A stretch of 24,656 bases of DNA from Gammaproteobacteria bacterium UBA2168 (lineage in GTDB: Bacteria; Pseudomonadota; Gammaproteobacteria; Pseudomonadales; Azotimanducaceae), in contig DCWG01000013.1 of NCBI GenBank assembly GCA_002327525.1, forward strand, positions 9,681-34,336, in the 5' to 3' direction. A program made the translations under genes and the position numbers. The first letter of the stretch is position 1; each line of letters begins with the position of its first letter. This document shows, one piece after another, positions 6,967 through 14,693 of the stretch. Below the pieces are notes generated by a model. It saw only the letters and a list, made by a program, of their open reading frames with translations, did not search any database and was not told the origin of the DNA.

Positions 6967-8049
6967 ATGAAAGCTGCCGTACTACGCGAAGTTAACCAAC
7001 CGCTGCAGATAGAGGACATCCAGCACGGTGATCCCAGTCCGAGAGAAGTGCTGGTACGCACAGTGGCCGCCGGAGTGTGCCACTCGGATCTGCACTTCCA
7101 GAATGGCTCCTACCCCTACCCTCTGCCTGCGATACTCGGTCACGAATCGGCCGGTGTGGTGGAAGCGGTGGGCGATATGGTCACGTACGTCAAGCCAGGG
7201 GATCACGTCATCACCTGTCTTTCAGCCTTCTGTGGACACTGTGAATTCTGCCTCACGGGCCATATGTCCCTGTGCCAGGAGCCCGAGTTGCAGCGTCCGA
7301 TGGATGCGCCGCCGCGCCTGGCAAAGGGGGATGAGAACATCTGGCAATTTCTCAATCTGTCTTCGTTCGCCGAGTACATGCTGGTGCACGAACATGCCAT
7401 CGCGAAGGTCAGAGAAGACATGCCTCTCGACCGGGCAGCACTCATCGGCTGCGGGGTTACCACGGGCGTAGGCGCGGTCATCCACACCGCCGCTGTGGAA
7501 CCTGGCACCACGGTGGCCGTCATCGGCTGTGGCGGTGTGGGGCTGTCGGCCGTCAATGGAGCCGCCATCGCGGGCGCCGCACGCATCATTGCAGTGGATA
7601 CTGTGGAAAGTAAGCTCGAACTGGCGCGCAAGTTCGGCGCCACGGACGTGGTCAACGCCGGTGAAACCGACGCGGTCGCAGCCGTACGAGAACTCACCGG
7701 CGGCGGCGCGCACTATTCGTTCGAGGCCATCGGACTGAAGGCGACCGCAGAGCAGGCGTTCAAGATGGTGGGCCGCGGCGGCACCGCCACCATCGTGGGC
7801 ATGATTCCCATGGGCACCAATATCGAGATTCACGGTCCGGAGTTTCTCCAGGAACGCACCCTGCAGGGTTCCAACATGGGTTCGAACCGCTTCCGTGTGG
7901 ACATGCCGCGTTTCGTCGATTTCTATCTCCAGGGCAAGCTCCACCTCGATGACATGATCTCCCGGCGTATCAAGCTGGAAGACGTGAATGAAGCGCTGGC
8001 CGCGCTCGAAACCGGCGAAGTGGCGCGCAGCGTCATCATGTTCGAGTAG
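6967..8049 (+). CDS. zinc-dependent alcohol dehydrogenase (class III-like MDR)
   Basis: This 360-residue medium-chain dehydrogenase carries both zinc sites. Catalytic ligands are C38 (GVCHSD), H59-E60 (GHESAG) and Cys in LIGCGVTTG. The structural zinc cysteines are C89, C92, C95 and C103 (CGHCEFCLTGHMSLC). The NAD-binding motif is VIGCGGVGLSAVNGA, followed by the acidic strand end VDTVESKLELARKFGA. The overall pattern resembles class III/NDMA-dependent-type alcohol dehydrogenases, cytosolic enzymes oxidising alcohols or formaldehyde adducts. A PPOX-family gene and an alpha/beta hydrolase follow on the same strand, so the three could be one catabolic unit, though the 150-base gap to the PPOX gene leaves this open. 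The natural substrate is not readable from sequence. Confidence 0.92.
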   Translation: MKAAVLREVNQPLQIEDIQHGDPSPREVLVRTVAAGVCHSDLHFQNGSYPYPLPAILGHESAGVVEAVGDMVTYVKPGDHVITCLSAFCGHCEFCLTGHMSLCQEPELQRPMDAPPRLAKGDENIWQFLNLSSFAEYMLVHEHAIAKVREDMPLDRAALIGCGVTTGVGAVIHTAAVEPGTTVAVIGCGGVGLSAVNGAAIAGAARIIAVDTVESKLELARKFGATDVVNAGETDAVAAVRELTGGGAHYSFEAIGLKATAEQAFKMVGRGGTATIVGMIPMGTNIEIHGPEFLQERTLQGSNMGSNRFRVDMPRFVDFYLQGKLHLDDMISRRIKLEDVNEALAALETGEVARSVIMFE

Positions 8050-8200
8050 GGCGCCGATTCCCGGACCTCCCACGTTCCACACCCGAACCGCTGTCACGTT
8101 TCTATGACACGCGGAAAGATCACCCGGCATACAGATGGGTTTGCGAGATGTACGCCAGGCATCGACCCGGCTAGACGAGAGCGAACGTTCAACGCAACGG

Positions 8201-8631
8201 TTGGAGGGGAAACGACCAGTAATATCCAACGACGAGCAGATCGAGCGCTTCATCAACCAACACAGGTGGGCGGTTTTGACGACCCTCAGAGCACCCCCGC
8301 TCATCCGGTGAGTTCCATGGTCGCCTACGCCCGTGACGGCGACAATCTCGTGGCCAGTACACCGGGTACCACATTCAAAACCGCATCCATCGCTTGCGAT
8401 CCTCACGTGAGCCTGTGCGTGATAGCGAATGCCGAGCCTTTCAATTTCGCCAACGTCGAGGGGCGCTGCGGCGTGGAGCGCGACGACCTCGAACGGCGCA
8501 CCCGGCTCGTGTTCGAAAACATCGCCGCGACCGGCTGCGAGGAGCCCGAAGATCTGAGCGTCTGGCTCGCATCTCAACAGAGAGTCATACTTCGCATCTC
8601 TCCCACCCGTATTCATGCAGTCATACGCTGA
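8201..8631 (+). pseudogene. PPOX-class FMN/F420-dependent protein (pyridoxamine 5'-phosphate oxidase-like), one frameshift
   Basis: Two frames combine into one protein of about 140 residues. The first frame reads ISNDEQIERFINQHRWAVL then TTLRAP. The second continues HPVSSMVAYARDGDNLVAST, TTFKTASIACDPHVSLCVI and ends RISPTRIHAVIR. This is the split-barrel flavin-binding layout of small PPOX-class F420/FMN proteins. The frames join at 8294-8298, a run of five C; one extra C restores a continuous LRAPPAHPVSSM. The start is unclear: a strong GGAGGGG (8203-8209) points to about base 8219, where the codon is GTA, while the nearest usable in-frame codon is TTG 8201, which overlaps that site. A second base error there is possible. 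The end overlaps the alpha/beta hydrolase start by 17 bases. Confidence 0.8.
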
Positions 8632-9733
8632 CGATTTGCCGGCGGGGATCCGCTCACGTGTACTGCCTGGCGTGAACGGACTCGACATGCACGTGCTTGA
8701 AGCAGGTGATCCACGGCACTCTTGCGTCGTGTTGTTGCACGGCTTCCCCGAACTCGCCTATAGCTGGCGCAAAGTCATGCCGGTTCTCTCGGCGGCGGGG
8801 TTCCACGTCATCGCACCAGATCAGCGCGGCTACGGAATGACGCGGGGGTGGGAGGATGCATACGACACCGACCTCCGGCCCTTCAACTTTCTAAATCTCA
8901 CCGATGACATAGTCGCGCTGCTCGACACTGTCGGTATCAACGAGGCGGCTTGCGTGGTGGGCCACGATTTCGGATCCCCCGTCGCCGCATGGTGCGCCCT
9001 CACGCGCCCCGACATGTTTCGCTCCGTCATCCTGATGAGCGCCCCATTTCCGGGCGCGCCCTCTGTGGGTGGTGCTGCGCTGCGTACCCACTGGCAGGGA
9101 CTCGACAAAACCCTCGCCCATCTCCGACCGCCACGCATGCACTATCAGCGCTATTACTCAACCCGCCCCGCAAACCGGAACATGCTCGACTGTGCACAGG
9201 GCGTTCATGATTTCCTGCGTGCCTACTATCACGTCAAATCCGCAGACTGGGCATCAAACCAACCACACACCCTGAGCAGCACAGGGGCGCCAGCCATGGC
9301 GGAACTGCCCGGCTACTACGTCATGCCGTTGGGAGAGAGCATGCCATCGACGGTAGCGCCCGAAATGCCCGAGAAAGACACTATCGAGGCCTGTGCATGG
9401 CTCCCTGAAAGTGAACTGGCCACGTACAGCAATGTCTTCCGCGCCACCGGCTTTCAGGGTGCCCTCAACTGGTATCGATGCGTCACCGGCGGCATCGCGG
9501 CCGATGAACAATCCGCCTGGTCGGGCAGGACCATCGATGTGCCTTCGCTATTCATCGCCGGTCGTCAGGATTGGGGCATTTACCAGACACACGGTGCCTT
9601 CGAGCGCATGCATTCACGAACGTGCACCCGCATGCACGATTGTCACCTCATCGACGGTGCGGGGCATTGGGTGCAGCAGGAAAAGCCACGCGCGGTCACA
9701 GAACGGATACTTGCTTTCCTGACCCCGGTGTAG
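8615..9733 (+). CDS. alpha/beta hydrolase, epoxide hydrolase-like
   Basis: This 372-residue alpha/beta-fold hydrolase shows the epoxide hydrolase/haloalkane dehalogenase pattern. The oxyanion motif is LLHGFPELAYSWRKVMP, the strand motif is VIAPDQRGYGMT, and the nucleophile elbow is VVGHDFGSPVAAWCA with aspartate as nucleophile. The catalytic histidine is in IDGAGHWVQQEKP near the C-terminus. A cap domain with several tyrosines lies between (RYYSTRP, LRAYYHV, PGYYVMP, ALNWYRC), consistent with tyrosines that hold the epoxide oxygen. Asp in GRQDWG is a good candidate for the charge-relay acid. ATG 8615 starts inside the end of the PPOX gene and has no strong ribosome site, so coupling is likely. 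Dehalogenase activity is the main alternative. Confidence 0.88.
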   Translation: MQSYADDLPAGIRSRVLPGVNGLDMHVLEAGDPRHSCVVLLHGFPELAYSWRKVMPVLSAAGFHVIAPDQRGYGMTRGWEDAYDTDLRPFNFLNLTDDIVALLDTVGINEAACVVGHDFGSPVAAWCALTRPDMFRSVILMSAPFPGAPSVGGAALRTHWQGLDKTLAHLRPPRMHYQRYYSTRPANRNMLDCAQGVHDFLRAYYHVKSADWASNQPHTLSSTGAPAMAELPGYYVMPLGESMPSTVAPEMPEKDTIEACAWLPESELATYSNVFRATGFQGALNWYRCVTGGIAADEQSAWSGRTIDVPSLFIAGRQDWGIYQTHGAFERMHSRTCTRMHDCHLIDGAGHWVQQEKPRAVTERILAFLTPV

Positions 9734-9735
9734 AG

Positions 9736-9752
9736 TCCTGTTCCAGACAGGA
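9736..9752. terminator. hairpin just after the alpha/beta hydrolase stop
   Basis: TCCTGT (9736-9741) and ACAGGA (9747-9752) form a perfect 6-bp stem with a TCCAG loop, two bases after the TAG stop at 9731-9733 and before the convergent PhyH stop. No T-tract follows, so it is only a possible terminator or mRNA-end stabiliser. Confidence 0.35.
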
Positions 9753-9813
9753 GCCTGAACGCGCATCTGCGGGTGCTCCGCCAGCTGTTCGCCGCCCTCC
9801 CGCCGCCGGGCGA

Positions 9814-10611
9814 TCAGCAGGCAATGTCCCGAACACGTCGCGACTTCAGCGTCGGATGCCTGGCCGGCTGATACGTGATCACCAGAGCCCGGCGAGGTGA
9901 ATCTGATCTGTTGGGACCGGAACCGTGTATGACATGCGGCGAGAAGAACACCAGCGAACCCGCCGGTGCGATCATATCCACGATGCGCGCCTCTTCCACG
10001 AATCTCGGATCAGTGTAGAAACCGCCAAGCTGAGTGCCGTCATCGGTACCCGGAAGGCAACCCCGGGTGTGGCTGCCGCTCACCATGCGTAGGCAGCCGT
10101 TGTGCGGGTGGGCATCATCGAACACCAGCATCACGTTCGGCAACTGATCGATGTGTTCGCTGTCGTGCATCCAGTAGGGTGAATCCTGATGCCACCCGAA
10201 AGCCGAACCCTCACGGGGTCGCTTGAGGTTGAGTTTGTCCGTCCACAGTGCCAGTTCTTCACTGCCGACCAACTGACGCATCGGGTGCACGATGCGCGCA
10301 TCATCCAGCAATCTTGTCAGCCCGTCGTCGAGTTCGGTGACGGGCTCGATCACCCGTATCGTATCGCTGCCCGGCTGATGCTCGAACTGAACCGTTACAT
10401 GACCCGCATCGACGAAGCGGTTGCCATCCAGGAAGTACTCGCGCCCGCTCCTGCTGAGCTCATGGGCTTGCACGGTCGCGCGCTCGGCCGCCGCGCGTAT
10501 GCGCTCGAGTTCCGCACCCCGGAATACGGACTGGCGGATGAGAAAGCCATCGGCGTCATAGGCGGCAAGCTCTTCGCTGCTGAGGTCGTACCTGCGTTGT
10601 GCACTTACCAT
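9814..10611 (-). CDS. phytanoyl-CoA dioxygenase (PhyH) family protein
   Basis: This 265-residue Fe(II)/2-oxoglutarate-dependent oxygenase has the HxD iron motif in FGWHQDSPYWM, the distal His in FFSPHVIHGSGPN, and the 2-oxoglutarate-binding Arg in SPRRALVITYQPAR. The N-terminal ELAAYDADGFLIRQSVF and the later GCLRMVSGSHTRGCLP are also typical of the PhyH family, whose members hydroxylate lipids or small metabolites. I chose ATG 10611 because GGAGG lies 5 bases upstream; the frame reaches ATG 10653, which lacks such a site. The gene is divergent from the AsmA-like gene, whose ATG is only about 40 bases away, so the two probably share a compact promoter region. Substrate unknown. Confidence 0.9.
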   Translation of the reverse strand: MVSAQRRYDLSSEELAAYDADGFLIRQSVFRGAELERIRAAAERATVQAHELSRSGREYFLDGNRFVDAGHVTVQFEHQPGSDTIRVIEPVTELDDGLTRLLDDARIVHPMRQLVGSEELALWTDKLNLKRPREGSAFGWHQDSPYWMHDSEHIDQLPNVMLVFDDAHPHNGCLRMVSGSHTRGCLPGTDDGTQLGGFYTDPRFVEEARIVDMIAPAGSLVFFSPHVIHGSGPNRSDSPRRALVITYQPARHPTLKSRRVRDIAC

Positions 10612-10651
10612 CTCGCCCTCCAGCGCGGCATACTGGCGCCGGGATTCAACC

Positions 10652-11363
10652 ATGCGACAGACACAAAAAAAGTACTCATAGGATTTGGCATTGTATTGCT
10701 GATTGCAGACGTCGTCACATTCTATCTGGCGACGAACGCGGGAAGGCTGGTAGCACAGGCGATCGAAGAGAACGGCAGCGCAAGCCTCGAAAGCCGGGTG
10801 ACCGTCGGCTCCGTGGATCTCAGCCTGACCGAGCGCAGCGGGGCGATCAATGATCTGATTATCGCCACCCCTCCGGCTTCAGTGGTGAACCGGCCATGCG
10901 GCTGGGACGTATCTCACTCACATTTGGGGACTCTCCAACCCACATTGCAGCCATCCACATCGTTGCTCGGCAGATTCGTGCGGAAGAAGTGGGCGGCAAG
11001 ACGAACATTGACGTCCTCACGGAACAGTTGGAACGCCATACATCTAGCACCACAGGCAGGGAAACCGCGGGAGAGAATGAGCCCCTGAAGCTCACCATCG
11101 ATCGCGTCGAGGTAACGCGCACCGAGGCCGTGCTGGTCAGCGGTCTGCAGGGTGACACCACGCAACTCGCCATCAACCGGATCACCCTGACCGGACTCGC
11201 GGGAACGCAACAGCAGATCGCCGACCAGTTTCTAGAGCGGCGGCTGGCAAGCTTGCAGAAAGCTGCTGCGGACGCTATCGCCGACCGGGCAAACGATGTT
11301 CTGCAGGAGAAGGCGAACGAGAAGCTGGGCGATCTGAACTCGAAGCTGCTGGGCAAGCTGTAG
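10652..11363 (+). pseudogene. short AsmA/DUF748-like membrane-anchored protein, two frameshifts
   Basis: Three frames assemble into one protein of about 237 residues. It starts MRQTQKK, continues VLIGFGIVLLIADVVTFYLA (N-terminal membrane anchor), then VTVGSVDLSLTERSGAINDL, IIATPP, then MRLGRISLTFGD, RQIRAEEVGGKTNIDVL and an Ala/Lys/Gln-rich C-terminal helix ending KLLGKL. This looks like the start and end of AsmA/DUF748-type periplasmic proteins. The first break is at an A7 run (10665-10671) seven codons in; the second lies between the C4 run (10868-10871) and GG (10875-10876), where one more base gives PPGFSGEPAMRLGRIS. Each break is a one-base loss. Because all parts are otherwise well conserved in codon pattern, the gene is likely functional or only very recently broken. 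Confidence 0.72.
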
Positions 11364-11391
11364 CGAGGCTTCTCAATCACGGCAACGCAGT

Positions 11392-12753
11392 CTATCCCCC
11401 GCGCAGCTGCACGTTGCCAAAGCGGCCGTTGCGATACACACGCAACAGAACCCCTCGGGTCGCGAGTCGAACGTTTTCGCGCAGGTCGACGATGTTGCGC
11501 ACGCCGCGGCGGTTCGCCCCGACGATCAGATCGCCCGGGCGCAACCCATCGCGCCAGGCACCGCTATCGCGATCTACGTCCGTCACCAGCACACCGTCGC
11601 CAATGCTACCCTCGCGTGAATCCCTGAAGTTCTGCAGCTCGGTACCCGCAAGACGGTTGTCGATGCGCCCGCCCCTCACATTCTCGAGGCCGTCGCCCAC
11701 CTCTATCTCGAAGTCGCGCGCACGGCCTTCGCGCATCACTTTGACGGCAATTTCCTCACCCACGAATGTCACTGCCGCCTGGCTGTGGAAATCGCCGATA
11801 CGCACGATCTCGCGAGCGTTCATACGAGTGATGACATCACCCGAGCGCAACCCGGCTCTTTCCGCCGGGCTGTCAGGCACCACGTCGGAGATCACCACAC
11901 CCTCCTTTCGACCCACGCCGAAAGCTTCCGCCAGATCCGGGGTCAGGTTCTGCACCTCGATACCAAGGTACCCGCGCCGGACCTCACCATGTTCGATGAG
12001 CTGCTGCATGATCGAGCGCGCCATGTTGGCCGGGATGGCGAATCCGATCCCCACGTTGCCGCCAGACGGAGCGAAGATGGCGGTGTTGATACCCACAAGG
12101 TTGCCTGCGAGATCCACGAGTGCCCCGCCAGAGTTGCCCGGATTGATGGAAGCGTCGGTCTGGATAAAATCCTCATAGCCTTCGATTCCCAGGCCACTGC
12201 GGCCGAGGGCGCTGATAATGCCGCTTGTGACCGTTTGGTTGAGCCCGAAGGGATTACCGATAGCAACGACGAAGTCCCCGACACGCAGTGCCTCCGAATC
12301 ACCAAAGGCCACTTCCGTGAGGTCGCGCCCATCGACTTTGAGTACTGCAAGATCCACCTGCGGATCACTGCCTACGAGCTGCGCCGATATCGTGCGGCCA
12401 TCCGATAACGTAATTTCGATATCGTCGGCCCGCTCGACCACGTGGTTGTTGGTGAGGATGTAACCCTCGCCCGCATCCACCACCACGCCGCTGCCCGCGG
12501 AGGTGGTGCGACGATAGCGCTGCGAATCAGGTACGTTAAAAAAACGCCGGAAAAAGGGATCCTCCAGCAAGGGATTGCGCACCCGTACCGTGGTGTAGGT
12601 CGCGATGTTGACCACTCCAGGGCGTACTTTCTCCAGCATTGGAGCGAGCGTCGGCAACGGCTCACCATCGGCCATGCGTACGGGCAACGCGGCATTGGCG
12701 AGATTCGTGACACCCAATCCCAACCACAGCAGGAACTTCAAAACGCCAGTCAT
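11392..12753 (-). CDS. degQ: DegP/DegQ-type periplasmic serine endoprotease
   Basis: This 453-residue HtrA-family protease has a signal peptide (MTGVLKFLLWLGLGVTNLANA), then a trypsin-like domain with the triad H104 (TNNHVV), D134 (VDLAVL) and S208 (INPGNSGGALVD). Two PDZ domains follow: RRGYLGIEVQNLTPDLAEAF onward, and a shorter one with GVLVTDVDRDSGAWRDGLRP near the C-terminus. Such enzymes degrade or refold damaged envelope proteins in the periplasm. GGAGG lies 4-5 bases before ATG 12753. Length and short Q-linker fit DegQ/DegP of gammaproteobacteria; I cannot tell DegP from DegQ from sequence alone. It converges with the AsmA-like gene, 28 bases apart, and follows the MFS gene by about 50 bases. 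Confidence 0.92.
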   Translation of the reverse strand: MTGVLKFLLWLGLGVTNLANAALPVRMADGEPLPTLAPMLEKVRPGVVNIATYTTVRVRNPLLEDPFFRRFFNVPDSQRYRRTTSAGSGVVVDAGEGYILTNNHVVERADDIEITLSDGRTISAQLVGSDPQVDLAVLKVDGRDLTEVAFGDSEALRVGDFVVAIGNPFGLNQTVTSGIISALGRSGLGIEGYEDFIQTDASINPGNSGGALVDLAGNLVGINTAIFAPSGGNVGIGFAIPANMARSIMQQLIEHGEVRRGYLGIEVQNLTPDLAEAFGVGRKEGVVISDVVPDSPAERAGLRSGDVITRMNAREIVRIGDFHSQAAVTFVGEEIAVKVMREGRARDFEIEVGDGLENVRGGRIDNRLAGTELQNFRDSREGSIGDGVLVTDVDRDSGAWRDGLRPGDLIVGANRRGVRNIVDLRENVRLATRGVLLRVYRNGRFGNVQLRGG

Positions 12754-12803
12754 GCAACCTCCATTCGTGTTACCTCTTCATTATGACAGCGAGCCGCAGC
12801 AAT

Positions 12804-14018
12804 TTACTGCGACGATACTTCCGGAACCCGCGCAAGCGCCATCAGGAGAAAGGATCCCAGACACAGAATGGCCGCCACGCCGAAGGCAACCTGGTAGCTG
12901 CTGAAATCATAGACGAGTCCCAACATGAATGGTCCGGAACCCACACCCAGGACGGTAATGGCGTTCGACAGCGAGAAGATACGCGCATAGTCGAACGTAC
13001 CAAATACCTCGGCGAGCATGAGCGGGTGCAACATCAACAGATTGCCAACGCTGCTGCCGAATACCGCGGCGCCCACCAGTACCGTCGTGGCGCTGTCCGC
13101 CAACGCGATGATGAGCACCCCAGCCCCCTGAACCAGGGAATTCACGAGCGCGAAATGCCGTAGAGACATCCGGCGTACGATCCAGCCGCCCGCGATGCGC
13201 ATTACGATGCTCATGACGCTGAGTATCTGCACGGCCCTTGCCGCGGTCACATCTCCCGCAATCATCTGCGCCTGATTGTACAGATGAGCGATGCCACCCA
13301 CCTGTGCACACATGCATAGCACAAACCCCAGGGATACGACCAAGAAAAAGGGCGTTCGGATGGCGTCGCGGTAATACCACACCGGCCCACTGGGCAGCGG
13401 CACTGCGCCCTCGATAGTCCGCTCCGTCGGTTCCCACCTCACCAGCAGCCAGGCTATGGGTGTGATGGCGGCGAAGAACAAAAAGCCGAGCCAGGGCATG
13501 GTTGTTTCCACACCCGCCGTATTCAGCCAGGCCGCGGAGACCGGAGTCAGCACAACTCCGCCAAACGACAGCCCCGTTGAGGCGACTGAGAGCGCCACGG
13601 ATCGATCCGGGCCAGGAAACCAGCGCGTGACCAGAGTAGTGGAGGTCACTATGGACACGCCGCTGTTGCCGATTCCAAACAATGCAAACAGCACATAAAG
13701 CTGCCAGCTCTCACGGACACCGCCAATGAGCGCGAGCGCGAGCCCGCCGAGAGCAGCACCCCCTGTCATCACGAGACGCACGTCCATCCGCTCGAATAAT
13801 CTCGCGACCCACATGCCGCCGATACCGCCCACCAGGAAGAACAGGCTCACCGCGCCAGACACCTCGCTGACCGCGAATCCATGTGCCTGGCTGAGAACGT
13901 TGATGTAGACGGAGAGGTTGTAGAAGCCCATCCCCGAGGAGATGGTCAAGACGATGAACAGCCCCGCGACCAACCACCAACCGAAATAGATGCGCCTATT
14001 GCGCCTGGTTTGCCCCAA
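12804..14018 (-). CDS. MFS transporter (OFA/monocarboxylate-like)
   Basis: This 404-residue major facilitator has about twelve hydrophobic segments. It begins with RRIYFGWWLVAGLFIVL and shows the A-motif-like GGIGGMWVARLFERMDVRLV after helix 2, the mid-loop around RWEPTERTIEGAVPLP, and IAGGWIVRRMSLRHFALV in the second half. The pattern resembles OFA/monocarboxylate-type exporters or importers of organic anions, but the substrate is unknown. The only plausible start is TTG 14018, directly after the TAG stop of the HxlR gene and in the same frame. Translation therefore probably depends on ribosomes finishing the regulator. Coupling to an HxlR regulator suggests control by a small aromatic or electrophilic inducer; that is inference. 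Confidence 0.85.
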   Translation of the reverse strand: MGQTRRNRRIYFGWWLVAGLFIVLTISSGMGFYNLSVYINVLSQAHGFAVSEVSGAVSLFFLVGGIGGMWVARLFERMDVRLVMTGGAALGGLALALIGGVRESWQLYVLFALFGIGNSGVSIVTSTTLVTRWFPGPDRSVALSVASTGLSFGGVVLTPVSAAWLNTAGVETTMPWLGFLFFAAITPIAWLLVRWEPTERTIEGAVPLPSGPVWYYRDAIRTPFFLVVSLGFVLCMCAQVGGIAHLYNQAQMIAGDVTAARAVQILSVMSIVMRIAGGWIVRRMSLRHFALVNSLVQGAGVLIIALADSATTVLVGAAVFGSSVGNLLMLHPLMLAEVFGTFDYARIFSLSNAITVLGVGSGPFMLGLVYDFSSYQVAFGVAAILCLGSFLLMALARVPEVSSQ

Positions 14019-14474
14019 CTAGAGAGAGTCCAGTGCCGGGCCGGGCCTCGCCTTGATGTCCCTTGCATGCAGCACGCGGCCATCCTGGCCGATCACGCTC
14101 ATCCTGCGGATCGGTTTGCCGGTCGCACGCTCGATGAAAACCACGCGATCACCGCGCGGATCCCGCTTGTGTTTGTCACCCCAGTGGGTCATCGACAACA
14201 AGACCGGTTGCAGATCGAGGCCCTTCTCCGTCAGTACGTACTCGAAATGCGCTCCCTCTTCGGAGCTGCGTTTCTCGAGAACTCCTTCCTCGATCAGCCG
14301 ATTCAAACGACTGGTTAGTATATTGCGCGCGATGCCGAGGCTGCTCTGGAACTGTCCAAAGCGCTTCACACCGAAAAAGGCATCACGCAGGATCAGCAAC
14401 GTCCAGCGCTCCCCGATCACTTCGAGAGTCTGCGCCAGTGAGCAGTTCATGTGGTCGAACGATTTGTATTTCAT
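14019..14474 (-). CDS. HxlR-family transcriptional regulator
   Basis: This 151-residue winged-helix regulator has the HxlR core: CSLAQTLEVIGERWTLLILR, FGVKRFGQFQSSLGIARNIL, TSRLNRLIEEGVLEKR and YVLTEKGLDLQPVLLSM, then THWGDKH. The starting MKYKSFDHMNCS segment includes the cysteine typical of the family, which in some members senses aldehydes or oxidants. I chose ATG 14474 because family similarity begins there; the frame runs on to 14576 without match. The ribosome site is weak (GAGAGCGAACCGG). A C-terminal tail with VVFIERATGKPIRRMSVIGQ is longer than in minimal HxlR proteins. It lies immediately upstream of, and in frame with, the MFS gene it probably controls. Confidence 0.88.
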   Translation of the reverse strand: MKYKSFDHMNCSLAQTLEVIGERWTLLILRDAFFGVKRFGQFQSSLGIARNILTSRLNRLIEEGVLEKRSSEEGAHFEYVLTEKGLDLQPVLLSMTHWGDKHKRDPRGDRVVFIERATGKPIRRMSVIGQDGRVLHARDIKARPGPALDSL

Positions 14475-14586
14475 CCGGTTCGCTCTCGCCGATACAGCGC
14501 CATGATACCCGATCGGTTGCATGATGCTACTAATCGCCCATGTCTCATCCGGTAACAGCGCCCGACGAATAAGCATCGCTTCGAAC

Positions 14587-14662
14587 TGGAGCGGGAGACG
14601 AGACTCGAACTCGCGACAACCTGCTTGGGAAGCAGGGACTCTACCAACTGAGTTACTCCCGC
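14587..14662 (-). tRNA. tRNA-Gly (anticodon CCC)
   Basis: A 76-base cloverleaf with encoded CCA. The acceptor stem GCGGGAG/CTCCCGC pairs perfectly. The D arm is ACTC AGTTGGTA GAGT. The anticodon arm is CCTGC TTCCCAA GCAGG, placing CCC at positions 34-36, which reads GGG codons. The T arm is GCGAG TTCGAGT CTCGT with one G-U pair. Discriminator base is T, followed by CCA. The gene lies alone between the HxlR and M20 peptidase genes, on the same strand as both. I see no second copy of its 3' end in the window, so no sign of integration at this tRNA. Confidence 0.95.
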
Positions 14663-14673
14663 CGCATCAGCTC

Positions 14674-14679
14674 ATTCTA
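14674..14679 (-). promoter_or_regulatory. possible -10 element of the tRNA-Gly promoter
   Basis: Read on the minus strand this is TAGAAT, ending 11 bases before the tRNA 5' end, a suitable place for a sigma-70 -10 box. No good -35 hexamer is visible at 16-18 bases upstream, so the promoter is tentative. Confidence 0.35.
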
Positions 14680-14693
14680 GCACTACCCGGTTT

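Noticed and set aside
7222..8688. Long minus-strand frame (488 residues)
   Set aside because: Antisense to the alcohol dehydrogenase and PPOX genes; His/Arg-rich shadow without motifs.
11414..12178. + strand frame (254 residues) rich in Ser/Pro/Arg
   Set aside because: Antisense to the DegP/DegQ-like gene; composition is typical of a shadow frame in GC-rich DNA.
14587..14662. tRNA-Gly as an integration site for a genomic island
   Set aside because: No second copy of its 3' end, no integrase, and neighbouring genes look ordinary.
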